From: Candidatus Methylomirabilis sp.
Lineage (GTDB): Bacteria; DYJV01
Reading direction: 5' to 3'
Assembly (NCBI GenBank): GCA_020722945.1
Contig: DYJV01000020.1
Span: 1-36,715, forward strand
DNA length: 36,715 nt
Below are positions 25,176 to 33,940 of this stretch, piece by piece. Position 1 is the first letter of the stretch. Each line of letters opens with the position of its first letter. A program made the translations under genes and the position numbers. The notes beneath the pieces are model-generated. The model was not told the origin of the DNA. It saw only the letters and a program-made list of their open reading frames with translations, and made no database searches.

Positions 25176-26756
25176 ATGAATAACCTAAAAAATAATCTCT
25201 ACTTTACATACCTTATTTTAATGGCTATCCTTCTATGCTTCGGATTTTTAAATGTAATAGATTTATGGAATCCTGACGAACCAAGATATGTAGAAGTAGC
25301 AAGAGAGATGTTTGCTTTTGATAATTTTCTGGTGCCACATTTAAATGGTGCAATTTATGGACACAAACCTCCTATGTTTTTTTGGGCAATAGCAGGAGTT
25401 ATGCAACTTTTCTCATCTGATGCTGAATGGGTGGTAAGGTTAGTTCCTGCCGCAAGTGGCTTTCTAATGGTTCTATTCACATATTTCTATGTATCAAAAG
25501 TATTTAACAGAAATGTTGCTGCACACTCTGCTATAATCCTCTTAACCACTGTGGGAATAACTAATTTATCAAGAAGGTGCAACATTGACACATTATTCTC
25601 ACTATTTATACTATTAGCATTTATATTTATTCACCTCGGACTGATTGACACCCAAAAAAGGAGATTATACTTTTTAATCTCCTGCCTCTTTCAAGGATTA
25701 GGAGTCTTGACAAAAGGTCCTCTTGCACTGATTTTTCCACTTTTTACACTTTTATCTTACGCCTTTTTTACAAATGATAAAGATATATTCAAAAAAACTC
25801 CCTGGTTTTGGGGATTGGCAATAGCAATTTCAGTAATATTAGCATGGATACTCCCTGCTGCTATTGCAGGGGGCAAAGAGTATACATACGGGTTACTCTT
25901 CAAACACACAATTCAAAGATATGCCTCAGGGATAAGCCATCCTCAAAATTTTCTATACTATTTTTACTCTCTCCCATTTGATACCCTTCCATGGTCGCTG
26001 TTTCTCCCTTTTGTAATTGTAAAAGGTATAATGGACAGGAAAAAACCTTTAGACAAAAATTTACTATGGTTTATCTTATGGGTATCTGTAAATTTTATCT
26101 TTATGTCCTTTTCTACTGAAAAAAGAAGCCTCTATCTACTTCCACTATATCCTGCTTTAAGTGTGATTTGTGGTTACTATTTATCAGATGAAACATATCG
26201 TAGAGATAACTATCTCAAATTTGCATTTTATATAACTAACATATTAATATCCGTTACAAGTATTGCACTACTTATTTTCTACTACTTGAAAACAAAAACC
26301 TTAAACCCATATTTTATCACCCTCTCGTCATTAACTTTTTGGGTGGGGCTCTTTATGGTAAAATATCATAAAAACTTTAAAAATATTAGATTTATATCAA
26401 CTGCCACAATAGTATGGATAACTTTTTTTAATGTATACATATTTATATTTCCAATATTCAACGAGAGTAAAAGTCCAAAAATTTTTATAGAGAAACTTGC
26501 AAAATATAATGTCCAGTGGGATAAAACTGCTTTTTTTAATTTTTACCATGCTGGACTAAACTTTTATCTCAAACAGAACACAGTTTTTCACACTACAGAT
26601 ATAAAAGAGTTATCAGATTTTGTAGATAAAAAGTTTACAACAATTATAGTAAAAAAACAGTCTGTAAAAGATGTAGAACCTTATCTTAAAAATTATCAAT
26701 ACAAAGAAACCATTGAGCTTGGCCACAGATACCTTTATATTTATATGTTAAAATAA
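25176..26756 (+). CDS. GT39-type glycosyltransferase (ArnT/PMT family), membrane
   Basis: A 526-residue polytopic membrane enzyme with about ten to twelve hydrophobic segments. The first periplasmic loop holds the family's acidic catalytic motif, LWNPDEPRYVEVAREM, and YGHKPPMFFWAI follows. This is the ArnT/PMT_2 architecture, which moves a sugar from an isoprenoid-phosphate carrier to lipid A, a protein or another acceptor on the outer face of the inner membrane. The C-terminal soluble part (about 430-526) is short. AGAGGAG lies about 6 bases before the ATG. Donor and acceptor cannot be deduced. A GT4 glycosyltransferase is convergent 83 bases downstream. Confidence 0.9.
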   Translation: MNNLKNNLYFTYLILMAILLCFGFLNVIDLWNPDEPRYVEVAREMFAFDNFLVPHLNGAIYGHKPPMFFWAIAGVMQLFSSDAEWVVRLVPAASGFLMVLFTYFYVSKVFNRNVAAHSAIILLTTVGITNLSRRCNIDTLFSLFILLAFIFIHLGLIDTQKRRLYFLISCLFQGLGVLTKGPLALIFPLFTLLSYAFFTNDKDIFKKTPWFWGLAIAISVILAWILPAAIAGGKEYTYGLLFKHTIQRYASGISHPQNFLYYFYSLPFDTLPWSLFLPFVIVKGIMDRKKPLDKNLLWFILWVSVNFIFMSFSTEKRSLYLLPLYPALSVICGYYLSDETYRRDNYLKFAFYITNILISVTSIALLIFYYLKTKTLNPYFITLSSLTFWVGLFMVKYHKNFKNIRFISTATIVWITFFNVYIFIFPIFNESKSPKIFIEKLAKYNVQWDKTAFFNFYHAGLNFYLKQNTVFHTTDIKELSDFVDKKFTTIIVKKQSVKDVEPYLKNYQYKETIELGHRYLYIYMLK

Positions 26757-26839
26757 CCAATGCAAAATAGCTTCCGATTTTAATTTAAAAATTTTTTTTA
26801 GTAAAAAAGTATCTACAAAGTAATGGTAACTTTGAGCTT

Positions 26840-27985
26840 TTATGAAGTTGTGTCACTATACCCCATTATTTTTTTGTAAAATAGGAGATATTTCTCAACT
26901 TGTTTATCTTTAGAAAATTCACTATCCACTATTTTGAGACTTTCTTCTCCCATTTTCAGCCGCAGCTCTTTATTATCTATTAAGATTTTTAATTTTTCAG
27001 CTAACATCGGAACATTGCTCTTGGAATAAATAAAAAAACCATTTTTATCCTCAATTATTGTATCAATAAAAGAACCTCTCCTCACACCAACAACAGGTAA
27101 GCCACTTGCCATAGCTTCAAGGATTGCTCTACAACTTCCGTCACTCCCCCTATTTAGAAGAACAAATATATCTAATCCATGAAGTAGCTCTGGCAAATTC
27201 TCCCTCACATAACCTGTCCAGACAACATCAGAATCTATACCAAGCTTTTTAACATAAATTTTGAGAGAATCTAAAACCTCACCACGTCCAACAAGTATTA
27301 GTTTGATGTTATTATACCCTAATCTTTTTAAAGATTGAAAAGCATCTATCAAGTATTTATGACCTCGGCTCTCCTGAAACCTTGCAACCATACCTATCTT
27401 TATATATTCATCACCAATCCCATAATTTTTTATGAAAAAGTTACTTCTTCTGCTCTCACCACAAAATTTATTTTTATCAACAAATCCTTTTATAACTTCT
27501 AATTTATGAGAAGGAATTTCCATAAAAGAGAGAAGTAGATCTCTATATTCAGAGCAGTTTGTGATAATATAATCGTTAAAATTAAGTAAAAAAGAGCTAA
27601 AAATTTTTCTTTTCATAAATTTTTCATTATGAATGCTTCTCACTACTTTATAACTTGCACCTGAAAATTTTTTAATAAAAACAGCAAGTATATTTTCAAT
27701 ATCATTGTGGCAATGAATTATATCAGGTGTAAAATCTTTTACTATCTTAAACAGACCAAATATATCTCTAAAAAGAAGTATAGGATGGAAACCTTTGGGA
27801 AATTTGAGATCCTCTGTAAAATTTATACTATTTTCAATAAAGTGTCTCTTCAGACTCCCCTTATGAAAACTTCTAAATCCTATCATACTATCAAAACCTT
27901 TATCCTGAAGATACTTTGCAAGAGTAATCACATAATCTGTAGGACCTGTCCACTGATGTGCACTAATTAATTGTAATATTTTCAA
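26840..27985 (-). CDS. GT4-family glycosyltransferase
   Basis: A cytoplasmic GT-B transferase of 381 residues. The N-terminal acceptor domain opens KILQLISAHQWTGPTDYVIT and includes PDIIHCHND. The C-terminal nucleotide-sugar domain has GMVARFQESRGHKYLIDAF, LILVGRG, WTGYVRENLPELL and the EX7E-type EAMASGLPVVGVRRGSFIDT. These features match polysaccharide or LPS-core GT4 enzymes; sugar specificity is unknown. I chose the TTG at 27985 because AAAGG lies 7 bases upstream; the TTG two codons earlier directly abuts the SD. It is convergent with the GT39 gene, and the 83 bases between them contain no clear hairpin. Confidence 0.9.
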   Translation of the reverse strand: MKILQLISAHQWTGPTDYVITLAKYLQDKGFDSMIGFRSFHKGSLKRHFIENSINFTEDLKFPKGFHPILLFRDIFGLFKIVKDFTPDIIHCHNDIENILAVFIKKFSGASYKVVRSIHNEKFMKRKIFSSFLLNFNDYIITNCSEYRDLLLSFMEIPSHKLEVIKGFVDKNKFCGESRRSNFFIKNYGIGDEYIKIGMVARFQESRGHKYLIDAFQSLKRLGYNNIKLILVGRGEVLDSLKIYVKKLGIDSDVVWTGYVRENLPELLHGLDIFVLLNRGSDGSCRAILEAMASGLPVVGVRRGSFIDTIIEDKNGFFIYSKSNVPMLAEKLKILIDNKELRLKMGEESLKIVDSEFSKDKQVEKYLLFYKKIMGYSDTTS

Positions 27986-28032
27986 AAACAACCCTTTCTA
28001 TAAAAAAATTTTTATGCTAATAACACTTAAGT

Positions 28033-28521
28033 ATGGAAATTGTAAAATTTTTGTTAATTCTAATACAATTTTTACTTATTTTGTCAAGTATTTTAGGGTT
28101 CCCCGGCAATTTAGTTTCAATTGTAATCCCTTTGATTTTTCTCACTTTTAAATTTATTACTTGGCAAATTTTTCTAATAATTGTATTATTAATTCTCTTT
28201 GGTGAATTAGTAGAATTTCTAATAGGTTATTTTAGCAGTAAATTTTTTGGGATATCAAATAGGAGCTTCTGGTTGTCAGTTGTTTTATCTTTTATCTTTG
28301 GTATAATAATGTCACCACTATTTTTTGGCATTGGTGCACTATTTGGAGTCTTTATAGGTGCTTTTAGCGGAACATTCATATACGAATATTCAACTACCAA
28401 AAATTTTGGTGTAGCATTTAAAAGAGGCTTCTTATCACTATTTAGCAGAATTACAGGGTGTATCCTGAAAATAACAATCGGGCTTTATACTCTGTTTCTA
28501 AATTTTAATTATGGATTCTAA
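28033..28521 (+). CDS. DUF456 family membrane protein
   Basis: A 162-residue integral membrane protein of unknown function. It has four or five hydrophobic segments and the glycine-rich repeats that mark DUF456: ILGFPGNLVSIVIPL near the N-terminus, LFGELVEFLIGYFSSKFFG, and GIGALFGVFIGAFSGTFIYE. The paired Gly-x3-Gly stretches suggest tight helix packing. The SD is weak. hpt begins 3 bases after its stop, so it heads the hpt-cobU-cobS-udg run. The function is not inferable from context. Confidence 0.8.
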   Translation: MEIVKFLLILIQFLLILSSILGFPGNLVSIVIPLIFLTFKFITWQIFLIIVLLILFGELVEFLIGYFSSKFFGISNRSFWLSVVLSFIFGIIMSPLFFGIGALFGVFIGAFSGTFIYEYSTTKNFGVAFKRGFLSLFSRITGCILKITIGLYTLFLNFNYGF

Positions 28522-28524
28522 AAA

Positions 28525-29037
28525 ATGAACATTTTTATCACCCAAGATAAAATAAAAAAGAGGGTAAAAGAGCTATCTTTATTGATCAGTTCAGACTACC
28601 CAGACAAAGAGCTGATGCTCATATCAATCCTGAAAGGGAGTTTTATCTTTACTTCTGATCTTTTCAGAGAGCTATCGAGAGTAAAAAATAATATATCTGT
28701 TGATTTCATAAGAGCAAAAAGCTATTCAGGTAAACATTCCTCAGGAATTTTAAATATAGATGGTTCTATTCCTAATGTTTGCGGGAAAAATATAATTATT
28801 GTTGAAGATATATTGGATACAGGGTTTACTCTTGAACAGATTTACCATAAACTCCTCTCCCAAAAGCCAGAATCATTAGAGATAATTGTTTTAATAAATA
28901 AAAAAAGTTACGACAAATTGACCATCCCTATAAAATATTCAGGATTTACACTTGAAGATGACAAATTTATAGTCGGCTATGGGCTTGATTACAACGAAAA
29001 ATATCGTGGATTACCTGATATTTATACCATAGACTGA
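28525..29037 (+). CDS. hpt: Hypoxanthine phosphoribosyltransferase
   Basis: Purine salvage: joins hypoxanthine or guanine to PRPP to give IMP or GMP. The 170-residue type I PRTase has LMLISILKGSFIFTSDLFRE (PPi loop), VDFIRAKSYSGKHSSG (flexible loop), the PRPP-binding IIIVEDILDTGFTLEQI, and FIVGYGLDYNEKYRGLPDI with base-contacting residues. It starts 3 bases after the DUF456 gene, with only a weak SD, and is followed by cobU after 18 bases. Confidence 0.95.
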   Translation: MNIFITQDKIKKRVKELSLLISSDYPDKELMLISILKGSFIFTSDLFRELSRVKNNISVDFIRAKSYSGKHSSGILNIDGSIPNVCGKNIIIVEDILDTGFTLEQIYHKLLSQKPESLEIIVLINKKSYDKLTIPIKYSGFTLEDDKFIVGYGLDYNEKYRGLPDIYTID

Positions 29038-29055
29038 TTTTTAGGAGAAATTTTT

Positions 29056-29580
29056 GTGAGCAAAATTGTTTTTACTTTGGGGGGCAATAGAAGTGGTAAA
29101 AGTGATTTTACCCAAAAATATGCTGAAAGTTTAGAAGGTGTAAAAACATACATTGCTACAGCTATACCTTTTGACCAAGAGATGAAAAAGAGAATTGAGA
29201 TGCACAGAGTAAAACGGGGTAAAAAATGGGATAAGCTTATCGAAGAACCTTACAAACTCCCATTTGTAGTATCAGACCTAATAGGTAAAAGTGATATTGT
29301 CCTAATTGACTGCATAACCATCTGGCTAAGCAATTTATTACTTAAAGATGAGAATAATATCTCTCTTATTTATCAAAAAATAGATGAATTGATTCTAAAT
29401 ATATCAAATATAAACTACAATTTATTTATTGTTTCAAATGAGGTTGGAATGGGGATAGTCCCTGAAAATAGATTAGCAAGGATTTTTAGAGATATTTCAG
29501 GAGTTGCAAACCAGAAATTAGCCGAGATATCAGATGAATTTTATATAGCTTTTGCAGGTTTCCCTTTAAGATTAAAATAA
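29056..29580 (+). CDS. cobU: Adenosylcobinamide kinase / adenosylcobinamide-phosphate guanylyltransferase
   Basis: Activates adenosylcobinamide to its GDP derivative in the nucleotide-loop assembly of cobamides. The P-loop is GGNRSGKSDF (about 9-18). The guanylylated-His region is MHRVKRGKKWDKLIEEP, followed by LIDCITIWLSNLL and SNEVGMGIVPENRLARIFRD. The 174 residues are normal. The GTG start at 29056 follows AGGAG at 8 bases. cobS, the next pathway enzyme, is the next gene after 53 bases. Confidence 0.95.
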   Translation: MSKIVFTLGGNRSGKSDFTQKYAESLEGVKTYIATAIPFDQEMKKRIEMHRVKRGKKWDKLIEEPYKLPFVVSDLIGKSDIVLIDCITIWLSNLLLKDENNISLIYQKIDELILNISNINYNLFIVSNEVGMGIVPENRLARIFRDISGVANQKLAEISDEFYIAFAGFPLRLK

Positions 29581-29633
29581 ATTTCCCAGTGATAATACCC
29601 AAAATAAACTAAAACGACACTTTCGAGGGCAAT

Positions 29634-30353
29634 TTGAAAAACATTCTAACAGCTTTCTCATTTCTAACAATTATCCCTGTTCAGCTACAATCTGCAACTG
29701 AGGATAATTTTAAAAAATCGTTCAAATTTTTCCCAATGGTAGGTCTTTTCCTCGGAATAATTTTTTATGGAGTAACTTTTATCCCTATTGGATATGAACT
29801 AAAATCATTACTGATCCTATTTTTATGGATAATATTGACTGGTGGCTTCCATCTCGATGGAGTTGCAGATGTTTTTGATGCAATTGGTGCTGTAAAAAAT
29901 CGTGAAAGATGTTTCGAAATTATGAAAGATTCAAGGATTGGTGCAATAGGGGTAATCGCTCTTATCTCAGTAATTTTGTCAAAATTTATAATTATAAAAA
30001 ATATCGTTCTCCTCAAGCCTATATTTATAATATTACCACCAATAGCAGGACGATTTGCTATAAATTTCATGGCATGGAGACTCAACTACGCAAAAGAGTC
30101 GGGACTTGGCAAATCTATTGCAGACAATACAGATTTCAAAACATTTTTATTCACTCTGATATTCACTTTGGTAACATTTATTATACTCTCTCCAAAAACC
30201 ATCTTTGTTCTAATTGATCTACTCTTTCTACTTATCGCACTCTCTATCTTTGTTGAGAAAAAATTTGGTGGAGTAACAGGTGATATATTTGGGCTTTCAG
30301 TTGAATTATCTGAATTAGTTGTTTTATTTGGAGTGACAATCTTTGTTATCTGA
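29634..30353 (+). CDS. cobS: Adenosylcobinamide-GDP ribazoletransferase (cobalamin synthase)
   Basis: Joins adenosylcobinamide-GDP to alpha-ribazole (phosphate), the last chemical step in cobamide assembly. It is an inner-membrane protein of 239 residues with about six hydrophobic segments and the signature GGFHLDGVADVFDAIGAVK followed by MKDSRIGAIGV, whose acidic residues bind Mg2+. The TTG start at 29634 has GAGGG a few bases upstream. The last 11 bases overlap the uracil-DNA glycosylase gene. No cobalamin riboswitch was seen in the 53 bases upstream. Confidence 0.95.
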   Translation: MKNILTAFSFLTIIPVQLQSATEDNFKKSFKFFPMVGLFLGIIFYGVTFIPIGYELKSLLILFLWIILTGGFHLDGVADVFDAIGAVKNRERCFEIMKDSRIGAIGVIALISVILSKFIIIKNIVLLKPIFIILPPIAGRFAINFMAWRLNYAKESGLGKSIADNTDFKTFLFTLIFTLVTFIILSPKTIFVLIDLLFLLIALSIFVEKKFGGVTGDIFGLSVELSELVVLFGVTIFVI

Positions 30354-31062
30354 TGACTTAATCAAAAACCTTCAACTATTAAAAAAAGATGGGATACTTT
30401 TTCTCCCCAAATATACACCCGCTACCCAAGAAAAGATTGGTTTGGCCAAAACAGAATATCACACTACGGTTAAAACTTCTGAAAACATTGCTATTACAAA
30501 AGCTGATAAGATGGCTCAGCTCCAAGAGCAAATTAAAAATTGCCAAAATTGTAAACTTTCATCTTTACGGACAAATATTGTTTTTGGCGAAGGTAATCTT
30601 AATGCAGAGTTATTTTTTGTAGGTGAAGCACCGGGGGAGAATGAAGATCTTCAAGGTAAACCATTTGTGGGAAAAGCAGGAATTTTACTAACAAAAATAA
30701 TTAATGCGATGAATCTCTCAAGAGAGGAAGTTTATATCGGTAATATAATAAAATGTCGTCCTCCCAAAAATCGTGACCCAGAAAATGACGAAATAGATGC
30801 TTGCATAAATATTATTCTGGCTCAGATAGATATAATAAAACCTAAAATAATCTGCACTCTTGGAAGAGTTAGCTCCAAAACATTACTCGCAACAGATGAA
30901 AAGATATCAAAATTAAGAGGTAAATTTTACGATTTTAGAGGTATCAAACTTATGCCTACCTTTCACCCTGCCCACCTTCTCCATCACCCTGAAAGTAAAA
31001 AACCTGTTTGGGAAGATATGCAGATGATTATGAAAGAGCTTTCTATCCCTCTCAAAAAATAA
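30343..31062 (+). CDS. Type 4 (iron-sulfur) uracil-DNA glycosylase
   Basis: Removes uracil from DNA. The family 4 motifs are present: FFVGEAPGENEDLQGKPFVG (motif A), YIGNIIKCRPPKNRDP, and PTFHPAHLLHHP (motif B with the active-site His). The four cluster Cys residues are Cys67 and Cys70 (NCQNCKL) and Cys138 and Cys154 (KCRPPKN, IDAC). At 239 residues it carries an N-terminal segment of about 60 residues ahead of the cluster motif. The TTG start at 30343 follows GGAG at 9 bases and overlaps cobS. It ends 4 bases from the convergent hlyD stop, with no terminator between. Confidence 0.94.
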   Translation: MLSDDLIKNLQLLKKDGILFLPKYTPATQEKIGLAKTEYHTTVKTSENIAITKADKMAQLQEQIKNCQNCKLSSLRTNIVFGEGNLNAELFFVGEAPGENEDLQGKPFVGKAGILLTKIINAMNLSREEVYIGNIIKCRPPKNRDPENDEIDACINIILAQIDIIKPKIICTLGRVSSKTLLATDEKISKLRGKFYDFRGIKLMPTFHPAHLLHHPESKKPVWEDMQMIMKELSIPLKK

Positions 31063-31066
31063 TAAT

Positions 31067-32197
31067 TTATTTTCTTCGGCTTATCTTTATCTCTCCACCC
31101 ATACCTGAAAGGAGTATAGATTTGTCACCTTTTAATATTTTTACCCTTAACATCACCCTTTGTGCTACTTTTGTAAATTCACCTGCTGATATATCGCGGG
31201 GGACAAGTGCATAAGTTGCAGCAGTAGCAGGATAAATTTTTTCAACCTCACCCTCATAATGGATATCTGGATAAGAATCAACACTAAAATAGGCTTTACT
31301 CCCAATTTCTATCCCTTTTAACTTGGTCTCTTCAAGCCAGACTTCAACATATAAAAATTCGTTTCCAACAAGTGATAAAATAGGGTATCCACTCGCCACA
31401 TTCATTCCAGTTTCAACAAATTTTTTACCTATCTTCCCTGAAAACGGTGCATATATTTGGCAGTAAGATATTGAATTTTGTAGGTCTTTATATTTTTCAT
31501 CAAGAAGCTCTATCTGTTTTTGAATATTCTCAGCAGATTTAGTGATCTCACTTACCTGTTTAAAATCCTCCTCAACTATCTTGATACTTTTTAACTCTAT
31601 CTCCAGCTTCTTTTGAATACTTTTTTTCTCAAATTCTAAAGCATTTCTCTTGCTCTCATAAACTTTAAGCTCTGTCTCTATCTTCTCATAATCTCTCTTT
31701 GCAACAGCCTTTTTCTCATAAAGATTTTTATACCTCTGGTAATCTTTTTTGAGCTGAATTATACTGCTTTCAACCTCTTTTATGTTGTAATCGAGAGCCT
31801 TAATTTTGTCTGCAAAATATTCAGTGCTCTTTACTGAATTTTCCCTTTTTAATTTTAGCTGTTTATCCAATCTACTCTTCTGAATTATAACCCTCTCATA
31901 CTCTTTATTGAGTCCCTCTATCTGTTTACTGAGCTGACTAAGTGAATTTTTGTAATCAACAGGATCAATAGATGCAAGTAATTCACCCTTTTTAACAAAA
32001 TCACCCTCTTTAAAATATATTGCATCAATTCTACCCTTTACTCTTTTGAAGCTTAGGTTTGAAATGTAGTCACTCCTGATGAACATAGCATCTGTAACAG
32101 CAAAATTTTTAGTAAAATTAATATACTTATAAACTCCAACCAGAAGAGTAGTAAAAAACAACGATAATATTACTAAAGCTATCCTTTTTTTCTTCAT
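31067..32197 (-). CDS. HlyD-family periplasmic adaptor protein
   Basis: A 376-residue membrane-fusion protein linking an inner-membrane pump to TolC. Residues 1-24, KKKRIALVILSLFFTTLL, form a single membrane anchor. The split lipoyl domain is seen as FKRVKGRIDAIYFKEGDFV with GELLASIDPVDYKNSL, and again as YAPFSGKIGKKFVETGMNV. Between them lies an unusually long alpha-helical hairpin (about residues 75-235), rich in Lys/Glu heptads. The C-terminal beta-barrel domain includes VWLEETKLKGIEIGSKAYF. It starts 3 bases after tolC with GAGG inside the tolC end. The pump itself (ABC, RND or MFS) is not encoded here. Confidence 0.92.
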   Translation of the reverse strand: MKKKRIALVILSLFFTTLLVGVYKYINFTKNFAVTDAMFIRSDYISNLSFKRVKGRIDAIYFKEGDFVKKGELLASIDPVDYKNSLSQLSKQIEGLNKEYERVIIQKSRLDKQLKLKRENSVKSTEYFADKIKALDYNIKEVESSIIQLKKDYQRYKNLYEKKAVAKRDYEKIETELKVYESKRNALEFEKKSIQKKLEIELKSIKIVEEDFKQVSEITKSAENIQKQIELLDEKYKDLQNSISYCQIYAPFSGKIGKKFVETGMNVASGYPILSLVGNEFLYVEVWLEETKLKGIEIGSKAYFSVDSYPDIHYEGEVEKIYPATAATYALVPRDISAGEFTKVAQRVMLRVKILKGDKSILLSGMGGEIKISRRK

Positions 32198-32200
32198 ACT

Positions 32201-33481
32201 TTACCTCACTTCCTTCCCTACAACCCGTTCAATCATAAAAATTTTTTTTATAATGTTAAAATAGTTCGCCCTCTCTACCATCATAGAATCAGTCAGCATT
32301 GCCTCTGCATCAAGTAGATCTGAATTTTTCAAAAGACCCTCTTTATACTTGATCTTTACAACTCTGAAATATTCATCAGCACTATTTACAGAGCTTTTTG
32401 ATAGAGCAAAATTAGATTTTGCAGTAATATAATCTTCATAACTCCTTTTTATAGCAAGTAAAATTTGAAGATAAACTTGCTCTTTATCCTTTTGAAGCGA
32501 AAATTTCCTCTCCTTTAAGGCATTTCTCTCCTTGAAAGTTTTATCCCAATCTATCTGAAATTTGATACCACCCTGAATGAAAAAACTACCTTTGTTATCA
32601 AGATCATCTTGTATATCTGAATAACTATAGCCGCTTGTAAGATATAATTTAGGTTTATATTCAGAGTTTTTTATATCTATAGATGAGTTTAACGCTTCAA
32701 CCCTATATTCAAAATCTTTTAAGATAGGTCTATAACTCTTTGCAAGTGTATTTAAAAATTCAATATCTATATTCTTGTTTATGTCAAACAAAATATCATC
32801 TACATCAAAAGAATCATCAGGTTTGTCACCCATAATTACAGATAGATTACCCTTTGCAACTTTGATACTATTTTCTATCTCTGTTAATCTCTGTTTTGCT
32901 CTTTTAACCTTCACATCAGTCTGCAAAACATCAATTTGAGGAACAACCCCCTGCTCATAAAGAGAAGTTGCATCATTGTAATGTGCACTCAGTGCCTCAA
33001 CCTCTTTGAGAAGTATAGACCTATACGCCTTTAACTCTAAAATATCTACATAAGCAATCTTGGAATTGTATATAATATCAAGCTTTACCTCTTGAAGCTC
33101 CTCATTTTTTGAAAGTTTTTGATAATTTGCATAAGATATACCCCCTGAAACAAGACCACCTGTATATAAATTTAACCTAACTCCTGTTGAAAGATTTATA
33201 TAATCTTTCTCATTTAATAAGAATTTCTGTGTTCCTAATCCTGTATCAAACAAAACATTCTTCTCATCATTAAAAACATTGTAGTTACTATCAAAAAATA
33301 TTGAAGGATACCTGAGAGATTTGGCTGCATCTTCTTTGAATTGGTAAGATTGTAACTCATGCTTCTTTGAATTTAGGATACGATTCCCCTTTAATGCTCT
33401 ATCAACTGCTTCATCAATATTAAAAGAGTGCAAATTGGAAACAAAAAGTAAAATAAAAATTATGTTAATGGTAAATTTCAT
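32201..33481 (-). CDS. TolC-family outer membrane efflux protein
   Basis: A 426-residue outer-membrane channel subunit. The signal peptide MKFTINIIFILLFVSNLHS is followed by FNIDEAVDRALKGNR, the usual start of the mature helical barrel. The sequence has two internal repeats of long helices, ending YKEGLLKNSDLLDAEAML, a classic TolC motif. I place the start at the ATG at 33481-33479, which follows GGAG at 6 bases and begins the signal peptide; the TTG four codons upstream overlaps that SD. hlyD follows 3 bases downstream, forming a two-gene export unit. Confidence 0.92.
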   Translation of the reverse strand: MKFTINIIFILLFVSNLHSFNIDEAVDRALKGNRILNSKKHELQSYQFKEDAAKSLRYPSIFFDSNYNVFNDEKNVLFDTGLGTQKFLLNEKDYINLSTGVRLNLYTGGLVSGGISYANYQKLSKNEELQEVKLDIIYNSKIAYVDILELKAYRSILLKEVEALSAHYNDATSLYEQGVVPQIDVLQTDVKVKRAKQRLTEIENSIKVAKGNLSVIMGDKPDDSFDVDDILFDINKNIDIEFLNTLAKSYRPILKDFEYRVEALNSSIDIKNSEYKPKLYLTSGYSYSDIQDDLDNKGSFFIQGGIKFQIDWDKTFKERNALKERKFSLQKDKEQVYLQILLAIKRSYEDYITAKSNFALSKSSVNSADEYFRVVKIKYKEGLLKNSDLLDAEAMLTDSMMVERANYFNIIKKIFMIERVVGKEVR

Positions 33482-33940
33482 CAAATTCTCCAATCTTTAT
33501 CTAAAAATGATTTAGAGTCAAAACCTGAAGGCAATTTGGATCTGATCTTAAGAGATATAAACTTATAAATAAAAGGAAGAGTGCTGTAAAATAAAAACAT
33601 ATATAAATAATATCTACCTTATCTTGAGATAGTATCAAACTATTATCAATAAGATATTCAGTAATTATTTTATTAACCCTCTATAAATACAGTAATATTT
33701 TTCTATCTATAAAATTGTAGGAACAATATATGGGTATTTGGATATTACTTATCATTAACTCCTTTAATATCTTTTATAATAACAGAGTAATGGCAATCTG
33801 TCAATTTGTAGATATCCATCAAAGATATTTAACTTTTTGAAAAATAAAAATATTAATATTAAGATTATTGAAATAGTTTATTGACAATTATTTCACATTT
33901 ATATATATTTATTTATGTATTTAATAAACGGAGATACTCA
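33482..33940. other. Divergent intergenic region between tolC and the PAS hybrid kinase
   Basis: About 460 bases of AT-rich DNA. On the minus strand TTGACT (33521-33516) and TAAAGA (33499-33494) with a 16-base spacer could serve tolC; the spacer is filled by the inverted repeat TCTAAA (33500-33505), TTTAGA (33511-33516). The right end has the kinase promoter listed separately. The middle (about 33530-33870) shows only short AT-rich palindromes such as TATCTTGAGATA near 33630. No gene or RNA is recognisable. Confidence 0.5.
33881..33909 (+). promoter_or_regulatory. Strong sigma70-type promoter for the PAS hybrid kinase
   Basis: A perfect -35 TTGACA (33881-33886) and TATATT (33904-33909) are separated by 17 bases. 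Transcription would start near 33916, before the SD GGAG (33930-33933) and the ATG at 33941. This also argues against an earlier TTG start at 33881. Confidence 0.7.

Noticed and set aside
29581-29633. Cobalamin riboswitch before cobS or cobU
   Set aside because: The gaps are 18 and 53 bases, too short for the riboswitch, and no B12-box-like sequence was seen.
33881-33940. TTG start at 33881 adding 20 residues to the PAS hybrid kinase
   Set aside because: The TTG is part of the -35 TTGACA, so it would lie upstream of the transcript start; the ATG at 33941 has a good SD.
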